From Diabrotica undecimpunctata (lineage: Eukaryota > Arthropoda > Insecta > Coleoptera > Chrysomelidae), in contig NC_092803.1 in the NCBI RefSeq assembly GCF_040954645.1, positions 83,810,417 through 83,874,416 on the forward strand: a DNA stretch of 64,000 nucleotides, in the 5' to 3' direction. The notes under the pieces were generated by a model. That model ran no database searches. It had not been told where the DNA came from and saw only the letters and a list, made by a program, of their open reading frames with translations. How positions within the stretch are numbered: position 1 is the stretch's first letter; every line of letters begins with the position of its first letter. Shown in pieces: positions 33,122 through 43,835 of the stretch. The translations under genes were made by a program, and so were the position numbers.

Positions 33122-33289
33122 AATTAATATTATAATTGTTTTACCTATAAATGTAAATATTTTTCAACTATTTATGTAAATGTATAAGAATATATGGTGC
33201 CTTTTTATGTTGATAAATTTTTTTGTATTTAATTCTACTTTTTTCAATTTATATCTATTAAATTAGTTTATAAAAACTGCAATGTTGTA

Positions 33290-34400
33290 AAGGGGGATTT
33301 TCAAAAGTTGAAAAGTTGCAAAATTTTGGCAAAAAATTGTTTTCACCTATAGCACTCATAACAATTGATTTTTAAGGGTTGAAAATTTATGAAATTATAT
33401 TTTAAAGTATAAAAAAATCACTATTTAACTAATCCAAACCAAATTTCACTCATCTTAAGATTTGTAATGTTATTTTACAATTTTTGAAAATTAGGGGTAG
33501 TTTTCACCCCTAAGAACAATCAGGGTTCATCGGCATGACATAAACTATAAAGCAGAGGGTGAGTTGAGCTTAATTCCAAATTTTTATGCAAATCGTTCCA
33601 AGGCGAAATCATTTTCTTAGCATTACTAATTTTTTTTACATTAATCTCTAACAAGGGTCGCTTTTTAAGGGTTGAAATATGATGGAACTTTATTCAAAAA
33701 CACCAAACTATCATTATTTAATTAATTCAAACCAAATCTTACCCATATTCAGGTTTAATATGTTATTTTATAATTTTTGACAATTAGGGGTAGTTTTCAC
33801 CCCTAAGAACAATCAGGGTTCGTCGACATGACATAAACTATAAAGCAGCGGGTGATTTGAGCTTAATTCCAAATTTTTATCCAAATCGATTCAAGGCGAA
33901 ATCATTTTTTTAGAATTAATAATTTTTTTACATTAATCTCTAACAAGGGTCGCTTTTTAAGGGTTGAAATATGATGGAACTTTATTCAAAAACACCAAAC
34001 TATCATTATTTAATTAATTCAAACCAAATCTTACCCATATTCAGGTTTAATATGTTATTTTATAATTTTTGACAATTAGGGGTAGTTTTCACCCCTAAGA
34101 ACAATCAGGGTTCGTCGACATGACATAAACTATAAAGCAGCGGGTGATTTGAGCTTAATTCCAAATTTTTATCCAAATCGATTCAAGGCGAAATCATTTT
34201 TTTAGAATTAATAATTTTTTTACATTAATCTCTAACAAGGGTTGCTTTTTAAGGGTTGAAATATGATGGAACTCTATTCAAAAGTATAAAATAATCATTA
34301 TTTAACAAATTCAAACCAAATCTTACCCATATTCAGGTTTAATATGTTATTTTTTTAGGGGATACTTTAGGGGTAGTTTTCACCCCTAAAACCCTTCAGC
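33290..34400. repeat. Tandem array, 292-bp unit, about 3.8 copies
   Basis: The marker AAGGGTTGA falls at 33374, 33667, 33959 and 34251, and TTAGGGGTAG at 33491, 33784, 34076 and (diverged) 34367, giving a period of 291-293 bp. Units two and three look identical or nearly so over their whole length. The outer ones are diverged. Each unit contains GGGGTAGTTTTCACCCCTA, itself a small inverted repeat. The last unit runs directly into the right TIR. No coding potential. Confidence 0.9.
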
Positions 34401-34532
34401 GCACTTCGGTTCGATATAGATTTTGATCCTTGGGCTATCACCTAGCTTCTGTTAAAATTTCAACTCAATCCATGCAGGACGAAAAAATTGCGAGGTTTTA
34501 ACTTTTTTCGAGCTTCATTTCCTGAACTATTA

Positions 34533-35289
34533 TATTGACCGATCCCACCTGTCACGTACCACGACATTCGTGACACGTGTACTAATAACTATTCTTGAAA
34601 GTAACAATAGAAGGTTCAATGATCTGCGAATATGTGAATTATAAGATATTAAAAAAAAATCAATTAAAAGATTAACAAAAGATAAAGAATTACACTAAAA
34701 ATCGAATAGATCGTGGTCGAAAAAATAGGAAATGAAATATTGTTAAACAACTGCGTTTTTGTAACATTTCAGTCTTTTGGTGTATTCTGTCGAAGTTGGC
34801 ATCATCCTTTTATCAATCTTGGTAATCAAATCCTACCATGCCTTGTTAAAAAAAAATTATTAAGTCATTTTTAAAAGCTTTAATTTACACCAAAAAATTT
34901 ACTAAAATCCTAACTGATTCCTCTTTTTTATATTAACATTCATTTTGCTAGTCACTAGATTACCTCAGACAGATAGCTGGTCGAAGCAGCGTCAACCATG
35001 AGAAGTAGCGACTTAAGTACTTAATAAAATATAAAAATCGGGTATTGTCATTTAATAATTAATTAATTATTAAGTAATTAATTATTATTTACAATTAATA
35101 ATTCATTTTGTGGTATCTACGTGTACTTATTAGGTGATGCATCGCAGTGATTAAAATCTCTTAGCATATTCTCAAAGACTTGAATAATTCAGATAGTATT
35201 CAATAAAAATAATTTAATTGTCATTAACGGAGTATATTTATAAAAACCAACAAGATAATCAATAGGCTGATATTCGTAGTCGCCAGGAT
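34533..35289. other. AT-rich spacer
   Basis: No gene or repeat boundary recognised. TAATTAATTAATTATTAAG-type AT strings occur near 35050-35100. Confidence 0.4.
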
Positions 35290-36235
35290 AGGACTAAAAT
35301 ATTTTCATATTTGATGGATTGTGGTGAAAAAAAATTCCATAAGTGGTGATCGCTGTGCAGCTTTATTGATCGAAAGTTTTCACAGAGTTCAAAGTAATAA
35401 CTGAAAATGCAGCGTTCTCTGAAATTTTTTTTGCAAACCTTTGTCAGGAAAGGTTATGTTCCAAAAATTAAAAACTTAAACTTAAAAAATGGACGATCTA
35501 CAACCACAATTTAATAAGCTTCATACTGAGTTTATGTGGATTTAAAATATTGAATACTGACGAAATAATTAGTGAATTAAATGAGCGGCAAATTAGATCC
35601 GAAAATATAATGAATTTTAATTTACCCGAAAACAGCAATGCGATTGATTATATCCACTCTGTCAACGAAATTTTCCAGCAGGTTTCAGATGAAGAAATTC
35701 AGATTATAAAGGCAATTAGATTGGGAAGAAATGAAAAGAGGCGATTGAAAGTAATCTTATTAAATAACCATGATGCACAAGCTGTTATAAAGAATAGAAA
35801 GAATATTAATATGGACAAGAATTTCAAACTCCTATGCAGGTAAAACAATATTAAGATGTCAAAGCAGAACTTAAACTTCGCCAAGATCAAGAAAAATTGT
35901 TCCAAAAAACTTTTAATCAGTGTTAGTTCAATCGAATTGAATATTTATTATCAAAATGTATGGCTTATGTACCAAATTATCTATATTAAAGCGCAACATT
36001 TCCACAACAAATTATAATATTATTTTTACTGAAACTTGATTAAATGGTGAATTTCATGATGGTCAATTAGGTTTCCATGACTATAATGTATAGAGAAGAG
36101 ATCGTTCCACAGAGTACCTTACATAGAGGCGGTGGAGTTTTAGTTGTAGTTCACAAACACCTCGCAAGCCGTTCAAATGGACACTTCTCGGACGATTGAA
36201 AACTTGATTTTAGTAGTTGGTAATAACTGTAATTT
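35290..36235 (+). pseudogene. CR1-like LINE: ORF1 and start of ORF2 endonuclease
   Basis: Near 35325, DCGEKKFHKW, stop, SLC resembles the PHD-type finger at the N-terminus of CR1-group ORF1. ORF1 continues in an open frame at 35550-35843: IISELNERQIRSENIMNFNL, later QIIKAIRLGRNEKRRLKVIL, the usual E.N.I.f..pE ... RLG....+P.KV pattern. After a spacer, ORF2 begins near 35935: LNIYYQNVYGLCTKLSILKR, NIIFTET (catalytic Glu), a stop, YNVYREE, and HRGGGVLVVVHKHLAS. These are the first blocks of the AP-type endonuclease. The rest of ORF2 is missing. Several stops and shifts are seen. The copy breaks off at about 36235, next to an oppositely oriented RNase H scrap, and is a different clade type from the RTE and R1-like copies. 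Confidence 0.75.
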
Positions 36236-36269
36236 GATTAAATACATAAATAGAACATAATTATCTAAC

Positions 36270-36680
36270 TCGCAAATTTTGTTTTACTGCCTAGCAGTCT
36301 GAGGGCTGAGAAAAATCGCTCCCATAGTGAGTATGGCTGATCTAGTGCATCTCCAACCAATACATTTTGCCATGTGTTTGACCGGGTATACTTTTCCAGT
36401 GGAAGTTATGCTGTGTTCTGATCCTTGTTTTTTTTCGTCGCGTATAGTGCTTTTTGGTACTCCTAAGGCACGTTCTAGGCGGAAGTATTTTGTAGCTGAT
36501 CCTCTTTCGGCAAGTTCGTTAACTCTTTAATTGCTGTGTATTACCGATGACCTAGCACTCATAACAATGTGACACTGTTATGTTCTGATAGTCTATCCAG
36601 TTTTTTTCGGCATTGCCACACTAGCCTAGAGACTACCTTATAGCTCGTGCGCTAGGCTAGCTGATTGATCCGCCAAGTCC
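36270..36680 (-). pseudogene. LINE RNase H scrap
   Basis: Reading leftward: VWQCRKKLDRLSEHNSVTLL, a stop where W is expected, VLGHR, then in another frame NELAERGSATKYFRLERALG and VPKSTIRD. This is RNase HI of a LINE (CR..L..LSE.N.V.L.WVPGH, followed by LA..GSA). It is damaged at the WVPGHSG block. No RT is attached. Confidence 0.6.
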
Positions 36681-37857
36681 AAAAGCCCTTATTTTAATTT
36701 TTTTTGTATAACGCAAGATTGCATAAATTACCATTAGTATTTTGTAAAAGGAAATACCCGTAAATAATTTGTTATTATTGTACTTCTATCAATATTTAAT
36801 TTGGAAATCATGAACACTATTTAATTCTTGTAATTATTTATAGATGGTCGGTGATTCATTTTTGTAGAATTTGTGCAACCAGTATTTACAAGCTTTTTGT
36901 TAATATTTAACGAACATGAAATCACTGTTCGATATAATTAAAACTATAGATAAGTAGGTTAGAAATTTAAGAATTTTTAGTTGGATTCGTCATACGTAAT
37001 GTACTTCATTCTCATCGACAGCTCTATTTGTTTTCACATAAAACTCACTGTTATGGAGATTATAGACTAGATTAGATTATAGATAGACTAGATTATAGTT
37101 TTTTATTGGTACTGGTACCACTCAAGGGGAGGGGGGAGGGTAATCTGGTCAAACACTTTTGTAAGTAATACAAAAATAATGACCTGCGACCTAACACCGT
37201 ACAAAAATGTTGGTGCCAGTAGCAGGGACAATCTTTGATTTTCGGATAATTTTGACCTTTTTTTTCTGTAATTTGATACAGTACGGCATTCATACAGATA
37301 GTTTCGGATCGTTAATTAGATTACTTTTACGCACTTTTTGCAGTGCTGCACATATCGGATGGTATAGGGGTGAAAAATCTAGGGCGCAAAGTTATGGTTC
37401 TTGCAAATGTTTATAAAAAGTTATCTGCATTTAGGAATTGAATTGTTTTTTTTTTGGTAAGATAATTATTCCTTGTACGGTAGTCACTTTTTTGAAAAAA
37501 TATAGCTAAAAACTATGAAACTAATTCATAGTTGGTTATAATAAATGGTACAAATTAAAAAAGAAACAAGAAACAAAAATTTGAAAACTGCACATATTTT
37601 TAAAGTACCCTGTGGTGTATGGTGTATGTTATGTTATATTTTAAATACTGTAGCTGTTTTAGTTATTTAAAAGTAGACAAATTGAAAAAAAACAATGCCC
37701 TACATTTTTAAATGATGGATTTTGCACAGCTGATATTTAAATGATACATTTTTTATTGGTTAGCGTGCATTTCTAAGAGGACGCAATTTGATTCTTTTGA
37801 GGTGTTAAGAAAGTAAGTATAAGCTTAAGTTCAAGTTCGTGGGATCGCCACCTTTGT
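36681..37857. other. AT-rich spacer, nothing recognised
   Basis: Contains a small tandem of TAGATTAGATTATAGA-type units at 37062-37100 and a G-rich patch (GGGGAGGGGGGAGGG) near 37121. The overlapping frames at 37093-37416 show no domain. Confidence 0.4.
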
Positions 37858-38405
37858 CCCGTGGCCGCCATATTGGAAAAACGGGTGCAAATGGTTTTCG
37901 CGGTGTATCTCGTAAACTAGCAACTCTACAGAAAATTATATTCCATATTATTTGTAGCAAATTAAATTGTCTACAACTTTACTCCAATTACTTTTTAGTA
38001 TAAAATAAAAATAAATAGTTATAAACAAAAATAACTAAACATTTTGGAACACATTTTCTTTTGGGTCTTTTATAACTTTTTTGTGGTAATTTTACACATG
38101 ACATCCAAGCAGTATTATAAAGAGTTTTGAAAGAATAATTTTCACTACTAATTTGTTTAATTTCATTAATTTCTCTGGATTTTACAGTGTTCCGAAATTG
38201 ACCGGGTTCTTGAATTCTCGCCATCTTGGAATAAGGTGTGCAAAGGGTTTACGCGCCGTATCTCGTTAACTAGCAACCCTACAGAAAATTATATTGAATA
38301 TTATTTGTAGCAAATTAAATTGTCTACAACTTTATTCCTATTACATTTTATTATAAAATGAAACATAAATAAGTTATTTATAATAAATAACCTGTACCGA
38401 TAAAA
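37858..38405. repeat. Two diverged direct repeats about 355 bp apart
   Basis: 37858-38050 and 38217-38405 share GCCAT(A/C)TTGGAA, GGTGTATCTCGTAAACTAGC versus CCGTATCTCGTTAACTAGC, and a long block from CTACAGAAAATTATATT to TTGTAGCAAATTAAATTGTC. The segment between them carries a 78-codon minus-strand frame (37988-38224) that I do not recognise. The arrangement may be two units of a tandem repeat or an element with direct terminal repeats. Confidence 0.6.
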
Positions 38406-38999
38406 ATTGACGGAATAGTTTCTAAGTTGTTATTACATATTGTAGTATTGATTTATATATGTTCCCATGGGCTTGTAGACTATTAGTTCATACCGAGTTT
38501 ACTTTTTAAATTTTCTCATAATTTCCACGACTTTTCTCAATTTTTTCAGCATCGTTCTATGTATCCTTCCATATTGCTGATATATTTTTTTTATCACCTT
38601 CCTCGGTTGCATGTTTGATCCTTTGTGTTTCTATTCTTTTGATCTTTTCATTTGCCTTTTATCCATTTCGTCATTGCTGTTTTAAGTTAACGATTCCTTT
38701 TATTGCTTTCTATACTCACTCTTACTTGTATTTTATGGTTCATCCATGGTTTTGTACCTTATATCTTTCGCCTCAATATTTTCCTTCTGGTTTGAAACAA
38801 AAACTTTGTTTTGAAACTTTTTTAGTTCTTGAGTTCTTGCAGTTTAATTTGACTTTTTCATATCTTTCATTCAATAATTATGTATTTGTATATGTTTTGT
38901 ATTTTGAGAACCGAAGTGGAAATAGAAACGGCAAAAAAACTTATTTTAAAGTAAAATTGTGGCTTATTCCCAACAGAACTAGCAAATTTCATTAAGATG
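38406..38999. other. Spacer; unrecognised 126-codon frame
   Basis: The plus-strand frame at 38615-38995 is rich in Phe, Leu and Tyr, with no domain and low-complexity composition. It is likely a chance frame in T-rich DNA. Confidence 0.3.
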
Positions 39000-39493
39000 T
39001 CTCAAGATTTTTTCATTTTTTCTAACGATAATGTCTTCAAATATTTTATTATACATATCCAGGCACTTTTCTCAAGACACAATTTTCCAAGAGACTTACT
39101 TTGTTAGTGCAAAAACCCAGGAATATGTGAAATAATGTTGCAACTTCTGGTTCTTACGTTTAAAGATGGATCTTCTGCAGTCCACTTGTATCCATTCTTG
39201 CCGTAATACGTTCTGGAGGTGCCTGTAGCTTGTGACTGCTCACCTGGATCAATCTCTGAAGGTGCTGCGTTTTGTGGGATATTATACGCACCATCCACTG
39301 TAGTTTCCACTTCCACGGCTTTCGGCACCCATTCCATTTCTGAATCACTTTAGTGTTCGCTAGCGTAATCGGGATCATTGTCTGAATCATCGTTACCGTT
39401 AAACTCACTCTTTTCTGCTTCTACAATACTTTGAGCTAATTGTTAAAACCTAGGATTATTTGGATCCATTTTTTTAATACGTGACAAGTCCAT
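39000..39493 (-). pseudogene. piggyBac-like transposase N-terminal half, second copy
   Basis: From the ATG at 39491-39493 reading leftward: MDLSRIKKMDPNNPRF, stop, QLAQSIVEAE, an acidic stretch DDSDNDPDYASEH, stop, SDSEMEWVPKAVEVE, later NGYKWTAEDPSLNVRTRSCN and IISHIPG. The acidic start followed by YKW......P..R.R..NI....PG is the usual passage into the piggyBac DDD domain. Beyond 39104 only scraps remain in other frames (FEDIIVRKN near 39040). The catalytic domain is gone. Two in-frame stops in the first 60 codons make it a pseudogene. It is not the same subfamily as the copy at 1-221. Confidence 0.7.
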
Positions 39494-39765
39494 TTTTCTA
39501 TAAAAAAGCAAAAAAAAATGTTTACAAACATATTTACAAAAAACGTAATCAGTGAGGTGAGGACACACTGACCCCATGGCGTAGGTATTTCAGTATACTT
39601 TGTAAGCACTAAGCTATTTCCTTACGGCTATCTCTCTGGGCGTCACACAAAACAGTGACGGAAAGGTACTGAAGCGGTAAACTGGTTACAAAAGAAATAA
39701 ACTACGATGTATGTCATATTAAAAATCAGGTCGGGTTCCAATGGCCCCACATCACCAGTTACGGC
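39494..39765 (-). mobile_element. piggyBac-like terminal region abutting TTAA 39766-39769
   Basis: The upstream flank of the transposase remnant ends at TTAA (39766-39769). The tip on the minus strand reads GCCGTAACTGGTGATGTGGG. A partial inverted relation exists between GACACACTGACCCCATGG (about 39561) and CCAATGGCCCCACATCACC (about 39738). This parallels the layout at 222-495. The tip does not begin with the canonical CCC, so the exact boundary is uncertain. Confidence 0.4.
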
Positions 39766-39769
39766 TTAA

Positions 39770-40657
39770 ATCAAGCTTTTTATTTTCCTAGACTTAGTGA
39801 CACTAAAAAAAAAATTTGGTTTTTGTTGGAACGTAAAAAAACTATTCTATTCGACTCGTGTAAAAAGCGTTAAACACGTTAAATATTGTGACGTCCCGTT
39901 CGAAATTGTTCCACTTATCGCATAAATAAGTAAATTTTATTAGTTTTATTTATTAGGTTTTTTATTCCGATTTTCATCAAGCGTTAGTCAAATCCATACT
40001 TCTAAAACTACAAAATATTTCTTTTTTTTTTTAATTAAAACCGAAATTCGTCGACTCTTTCAGCCTTGGTACGACTAGTCTTCTGCAACAAGCAGCATTG
40101 TCCTCTACATCGACACCGGAAACTGGTGATTCAAATCAAATCGTTCCGAATTCACGAAGTTCTAGGCCTTTGTTCTGCAGATACCTAATTATTATACTGT
40201 TTTCATTGTCAAGATTGATACTGTTCGCCGATTACCGTTTAGTGTTTTAATACTCGCATATGTAATTTGATTGCGTTGGGTAATTATATAAATAATTAGA
40301 GGTGATGAAAGAAGTTATTATTAGCTGCCGTGATGTATGGCATGTTTTTTACTTAATCGTAAAATCTATTATTGTAATGTGTTAGTTTGGAATGTATTGA
40401 TTCATTCTTTAGCAAACTCTTATCGTTTCGAAATAAATGTATACAGGTTGACTCATAATCGTTTTTTTAACGAGTCCTTCACAACATTATACATTAATAG
40501 TCACATCAGTCAGTTTTTTAAGGATAATGAATCTGATTTCAAACAATCCAAATCTCTAAACTATTTTCACACCAGTGCATGTTAAACTTTTGAATTTTAT
40601 TTGATTAGGTATAATAAACTATCAAAACGTTTTGGAAAATTAATCAAGCGATTTTTT
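39770..40657. other. AT-rich spacer, nothing recognised
   Basis: Frames of 82 and 64 codons (40337-40795) have no domain, and the second overlaps the terminal repeat of the Tc1 element. Confidence 0.4.
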
Positions 40658-40659
40658 TA

Positions 40660-42353
40660 CAGTGACTCAAAGCTTACCTACATGATGCAGTCGCTACTCA
40701 ATAAAACTAGCTTGTGTCAGTGGCTCAAAGCTTACATGATGCAGTCGCTACTCAGTAAAACTAGCTTGTGTCAGTGGCTCAATATTATAATATAATCAAA
40801 TTAAATTACTGTAGGTCTTCTAGAGTAGCATAAGCTATTTTTGGGTTTGAACTATACCATACTTAAATAACAATAAATATTTAATTATTTTATGAATGAT
40901 TTTAATGTCACAGCTAAAATAATGCAGATAAGACGAAGCATTACCAAATTATCAATTTAAAAGTAGGCGTTGCATTAAATTCATATTGCAGTTATTTTTA
41001 TGTTTAATTTGACATTTTAAAGTATTTAATCGGCAAATAACAAAATTATTTAAGAATGGGTCGCCCAACTACGATTAGTAAAAGAAATTTAATTATTACT
41101 CACCATAGAAATGGATAAAGGCAAAGCATCGAATTCTAACTCGATGAGGCAAATAGATATTCAAAATGATAAATAAATGTTCAACAATAGTCTATTATAG
41201 CACATTATTGACCGTTACCGAAATAAAAACAGAGTTGAAAATAAATCAAGGTTAGCTGCAAATAAGATTTTTACCGAACGTGAGGAAAGACGGATTGTCA
41301 GAGAAATAGCAAATACTTAATCCTAAAAAAGTGCATCAAAATTGCGAGATGAGGTGAAAAGACAGTTTGAAAAAGGATGTAAACCCGAAACAATTAGACG
41401 GATATTATGAAAGAATAATCTACATGGTCGAACTGCCAGAAATAAACCTTTTATTAGCCAAAGAAATATGCGTATGAGATTGGTGGTCGCCAGGGAGAAT
41501 ATTAACAAAGATGTTAACTTTTGGAATTCAGTAATATTTGCTGATGAAACCAAAATAGCCTTGTTTGGGTCTGATGGAAAAATATCGGTGTGGAGAAAGC
41601 CGAGTGAAGAAATAAAATTAAAAAATATGAAAGCTACGGTAAAGCACGGTGGAGATGGAATGATGATGTGGGGGTGTATGTCGTCTGAAGGAGTAGCTAA
41701 CATGCATTTTATTGAAGGGAATATGAACCTAGACATGAATTTGGATAATAAGGTAGCATCTCGTCACTAGCGCTCAAAAATTAGGTATCAATAACAATTA
41801 CCGTTTTTATCAGGACAACGATACAAAGCACTCGTCACATCGAGTTCGTACTTGGTTCCTTTATAATTGCCGAAATGTCATTAAAACGCCAGCCCTGTCA
41901 CCAGATTTGAATGTTATTGAAAATTTGTGGTAGACATTAAAAAATAAAGTAAATAGTCCCGCAATATGAAATAGAAATAAATTGAAAGTAAAAATTACTG
42001 AAGCTTGGGACACAATTTCCTAAAAGTACACTATAAAGTTGGTCGAATCAATGCCTAGACAACTACAGGCCATAATTGATAATGAAGGAGGACCTACAAA
42101 ATATTAGCCATCATTTTTCAGTGCGTCGAGTTTGTTTTATTTATTAATTTTCTTGTCTTAAAGTTTTCATTTTAGCTGTGACATCAAAATCCTACATAAA
42201 ATAATTAAATATTTATTTTTATTCGAAAATGGTATATTTCGATTTAATATAGTAATTTAATTTGAGTCTGTAATTTTTTTAATACATATGGAGCCACTGA
42301 CACAAGCTAGTTTTATTGAGTAGTGACTGCATCATTTAAGCTGTGAGCCACTG
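40660..42353 (+). mobile_element. Complete but dead Tc1-like transposon with TA duplication
   Basis: The left tip after TA (40658-40659) is CAGTGACTCAAAGCTTACC. The right tip (GCTGTGAGCCACTG, ending 42353) is followed by TA 42354-42355. The right terminal block 42288-42353 is the inverted copy of the left block. The left end holds that block twice in tandem (about 40660-40725 and 40726-40780), both with CTAGCTTGTGTCAGTGGCTC, while the right end has one. The transposase remnant inside has the same orientation. Length (1,694 bp), TA target and CAGTG tips fit the Tc1 group. Confidence 0.85.
41056..42107 (+). pseudogene. Tc1-like transposase, multiply broken
   Basis: Starts MGRPTTISKRNLIITHHRNG. 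Shifted frames give FTEREERRIVREIAN and KPETIRRIL (HTH part). The open segment 41468-41770 reads MRMRLVVARENINKDVNFWN, then VIFADETKIALFGSDGKISV (first catalytic Asp in ADETK) and MMMWGCMS. After another shift come FYQDNDTKHSSH (second Asp) and ALSPDLNVIENLW (final Glu), followed by RQLQAIIDNEGGPTKY and a stop at 42105-42107. The spacing of the second Asp and the Glu is that of DD34E Tc1 enzymes. The catalytic residues themselves survive, but at least six stops or shifts lie between them. Confidence 0.85.
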
Positions 42354-42637
42354 TAATTAGATAATTCTCGTTCATGTCATATACAGTGGCACAACTTTTA
42401 TGGCATCCAATATGTCGGCGGCCTTTGCTGATTTTTAATAAGTTGAGTTATTGTTAACAAGCTTTCTATGAAAGCTTGACCTTTCATGTAGATAATTTAG
42501 TAGACTCACTATCTCGCTGTCATATTGGCACAGGCTTAGACTAGGTTTATAATTATAGCAAACGGCATTTAACGTAAAACACGATCATGCACATTTAACA
42601 CATATACCAGGGAACTAACCATTGTCCCATGGTTACT

Positions 42638-42860
42638 AGAGTGTAAAACCTCTTGTCAATATTTAGGCGTGATTCTTAACAGGAAGTTGAACTGGCAGGA
42701 TCACCTTCAGTACACACAAAGGAAGTTTCTTGTAGTCTTTTTGTTGTGTAGAGGTATCTTTGTACTTAAAAATAAACTCAAAGTGATTATATGGCTTCAC
42801 AGCTCCATGACTAGCATTCTAAGATATTTTATAAAAAATATCAGAAGCCACCTAGTACCC
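42638..42860 (+). pseudogene. LINE RT thumb fragment
   Basis: CQYLGVILNRKLNWQDHLQY, then LCRGIFVLKNKLKVIIWLHS and MTSILRY match the segment after the catalytic core of RNase H-bearing LINEs (KYLGV.LD.KL.W..H.......K......CR...G..WGL.P....W.Y....RP...Y). Compare TKYLGVYFDYRLTWNTH in the copy at 60.4-63.0 kb. It is cut off by a (TA)n array on the right. Confidence 0.6.
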
Positions 42861-42912
42861 TTTATAGAAAAGGGGCAGAGAATGTCATTGCAGTAGGTCT
42901 GCTTCTATATAA

Positions 42913-42914
<2 letters not shown>

Positions 42915-42993
<79 letters not shown>
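42915..42993. repeat. (TA)n microsatellite, left of LTR-like block
   Basis: Pure alternating TA up to the TGTTATGG start of the next block. The matching array 43503-43579 lies on its other side. Confidence 0.9.
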
Positions 42994-42997
<4 letters not shown>

Positions 42998-43496
42998 ATG
43001 GATCAGTTTATCGATCAGAAATAGAATAAAGAGTTTTTTTTATTATTTTAATATACCGCGGGCATATAAGTTAAAATACAACCCTGTACTTATTTGTAAT
43101 CGTTAAAATAAGCGAAGACATTGTTTCCGTGACGGACTAGTTTTTCCTTGAAGGACTAAGTGAATAGTGAAAGGACAATGGAATTCGTGCAATTATATAT
43201 TTAAGGAATAAACTTTGTAATTGTATTTTTCGGTGGACATTTTTCGAAAGTAAATAAGAATTAGATTTAGATATGAGATAACAAGAATTTGGAAGCTTAT
43301 TTCGGTTGAAAAAGGCAAAATTGTTAATGGTTTCTGAAAAGTAATTTGAGTGAAATTAGTTATTTGTTTTAAATATTATGTTGGAAAATTTCTGAATCGA
43401 AAATTAGTGGGAAAGATGAATGTGTGAAAGTGGTAATTAAATAATTGGATTAATTAAATTAGTCTTAATCAATAATAAGACATCATAAAGCAGATC

Positions 43497-43502
<6 letters not shown>
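42994..43502 (+). mobile_element. Probable solo LTR inserted in a (TA)n array
   Basis: The 509-bp block begins TGTTATGGATC and ends GATCACAACA, that is TGTT...AACA, the terminal style of LTRs. It is bounded on both sides by (TA)n, so ATAT at 42990-42993 and 43503-43506 would be a 4-bp duplication, though inside a microsatellite this cannot be proved. It has no coding frame and contains AATAAA-type signals (AGAATAAAGAG, GGAATAAACTTTG). The best reading is a solo LTR left by recombination of a gypsy-like element. Confidence 0.5.

Positions 43503-43579
<77 letters not shown>
43503..43579. repeat. (TA)n microsatellite, right of LTR-like block
   Basis: Alternating AT, about 75 bp, continuing the array interrupted by 42994-43502. 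Confidence 0.9.
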
Positions 43580-43583
<4 letters not shown>

Positions 43584-43771
43584 TGTTGGAAATATCGGGT
43601 ATGTGGTCTATATTAAATAAAAAATCTTTGTTTTTTCTAGATTTGTACACTTAGATTTACAATACTTACAGAAATTAAAAGATTATACACATAAATAAAA
43701 TTGAATACTAAAATAACATTATTGTTGATGAAACTGTACATTTAATAAAATGCATGTAAAACATACATTAA

Positions 43772-43773
<2 letters not shown>

Positions 43774-43831
<58 letters not shown>
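43774..43831. repeat. (TA)n microsatellite
   Basis: Alternating TA immediately left of the next TGTTATG block. Confidence 0.9.

Positions 43832-43835
<4 letters not shown>

Larger units (their letters stand above)
31860..34529 (+). mobile_element. 2.67-kb element with about 120-130 bp TIRs, family unknown
   Basis: The left end 31860-31981 (TAGTCCAGGAAATGAAGC, later TCGCAATTTTTTCGTCCTGC) is the inverted copy of 34399-34529 (GCAGGACGAAAAAATTGCGA, later GCTTCATTTCCTGAACTA). There are a few mismatches and a short indel. TTA at 31857-31859 and 34530-34532 is a candidate 3-bp target duplication. Inside are a cysteine-rich coding remnant (32967-33121) and a 292-bp tandem array (33290-34400). No DDE domain is visible. 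A 3-bp duplication would suit a Harbinger-type enzyme, but with AT-rich flanks it could be chance. The terminal sequence does not match a family I know. Confidence 0.7.

Noticed and set aside
33290..34400. Tandem units considered as a CRISPR array
   Set aside because: Units of 292 bp are contiguous, without unique spacers, and lie inside a eukaryotic transposon.
38615..38995. 126-codon Phe/Leu/Tyr-rich plus-strand frame resembling membrane segments
   Set aside because: T-rich DNA produces such hydrophobic frames by chance. No conserved motif or repeat context was seen.
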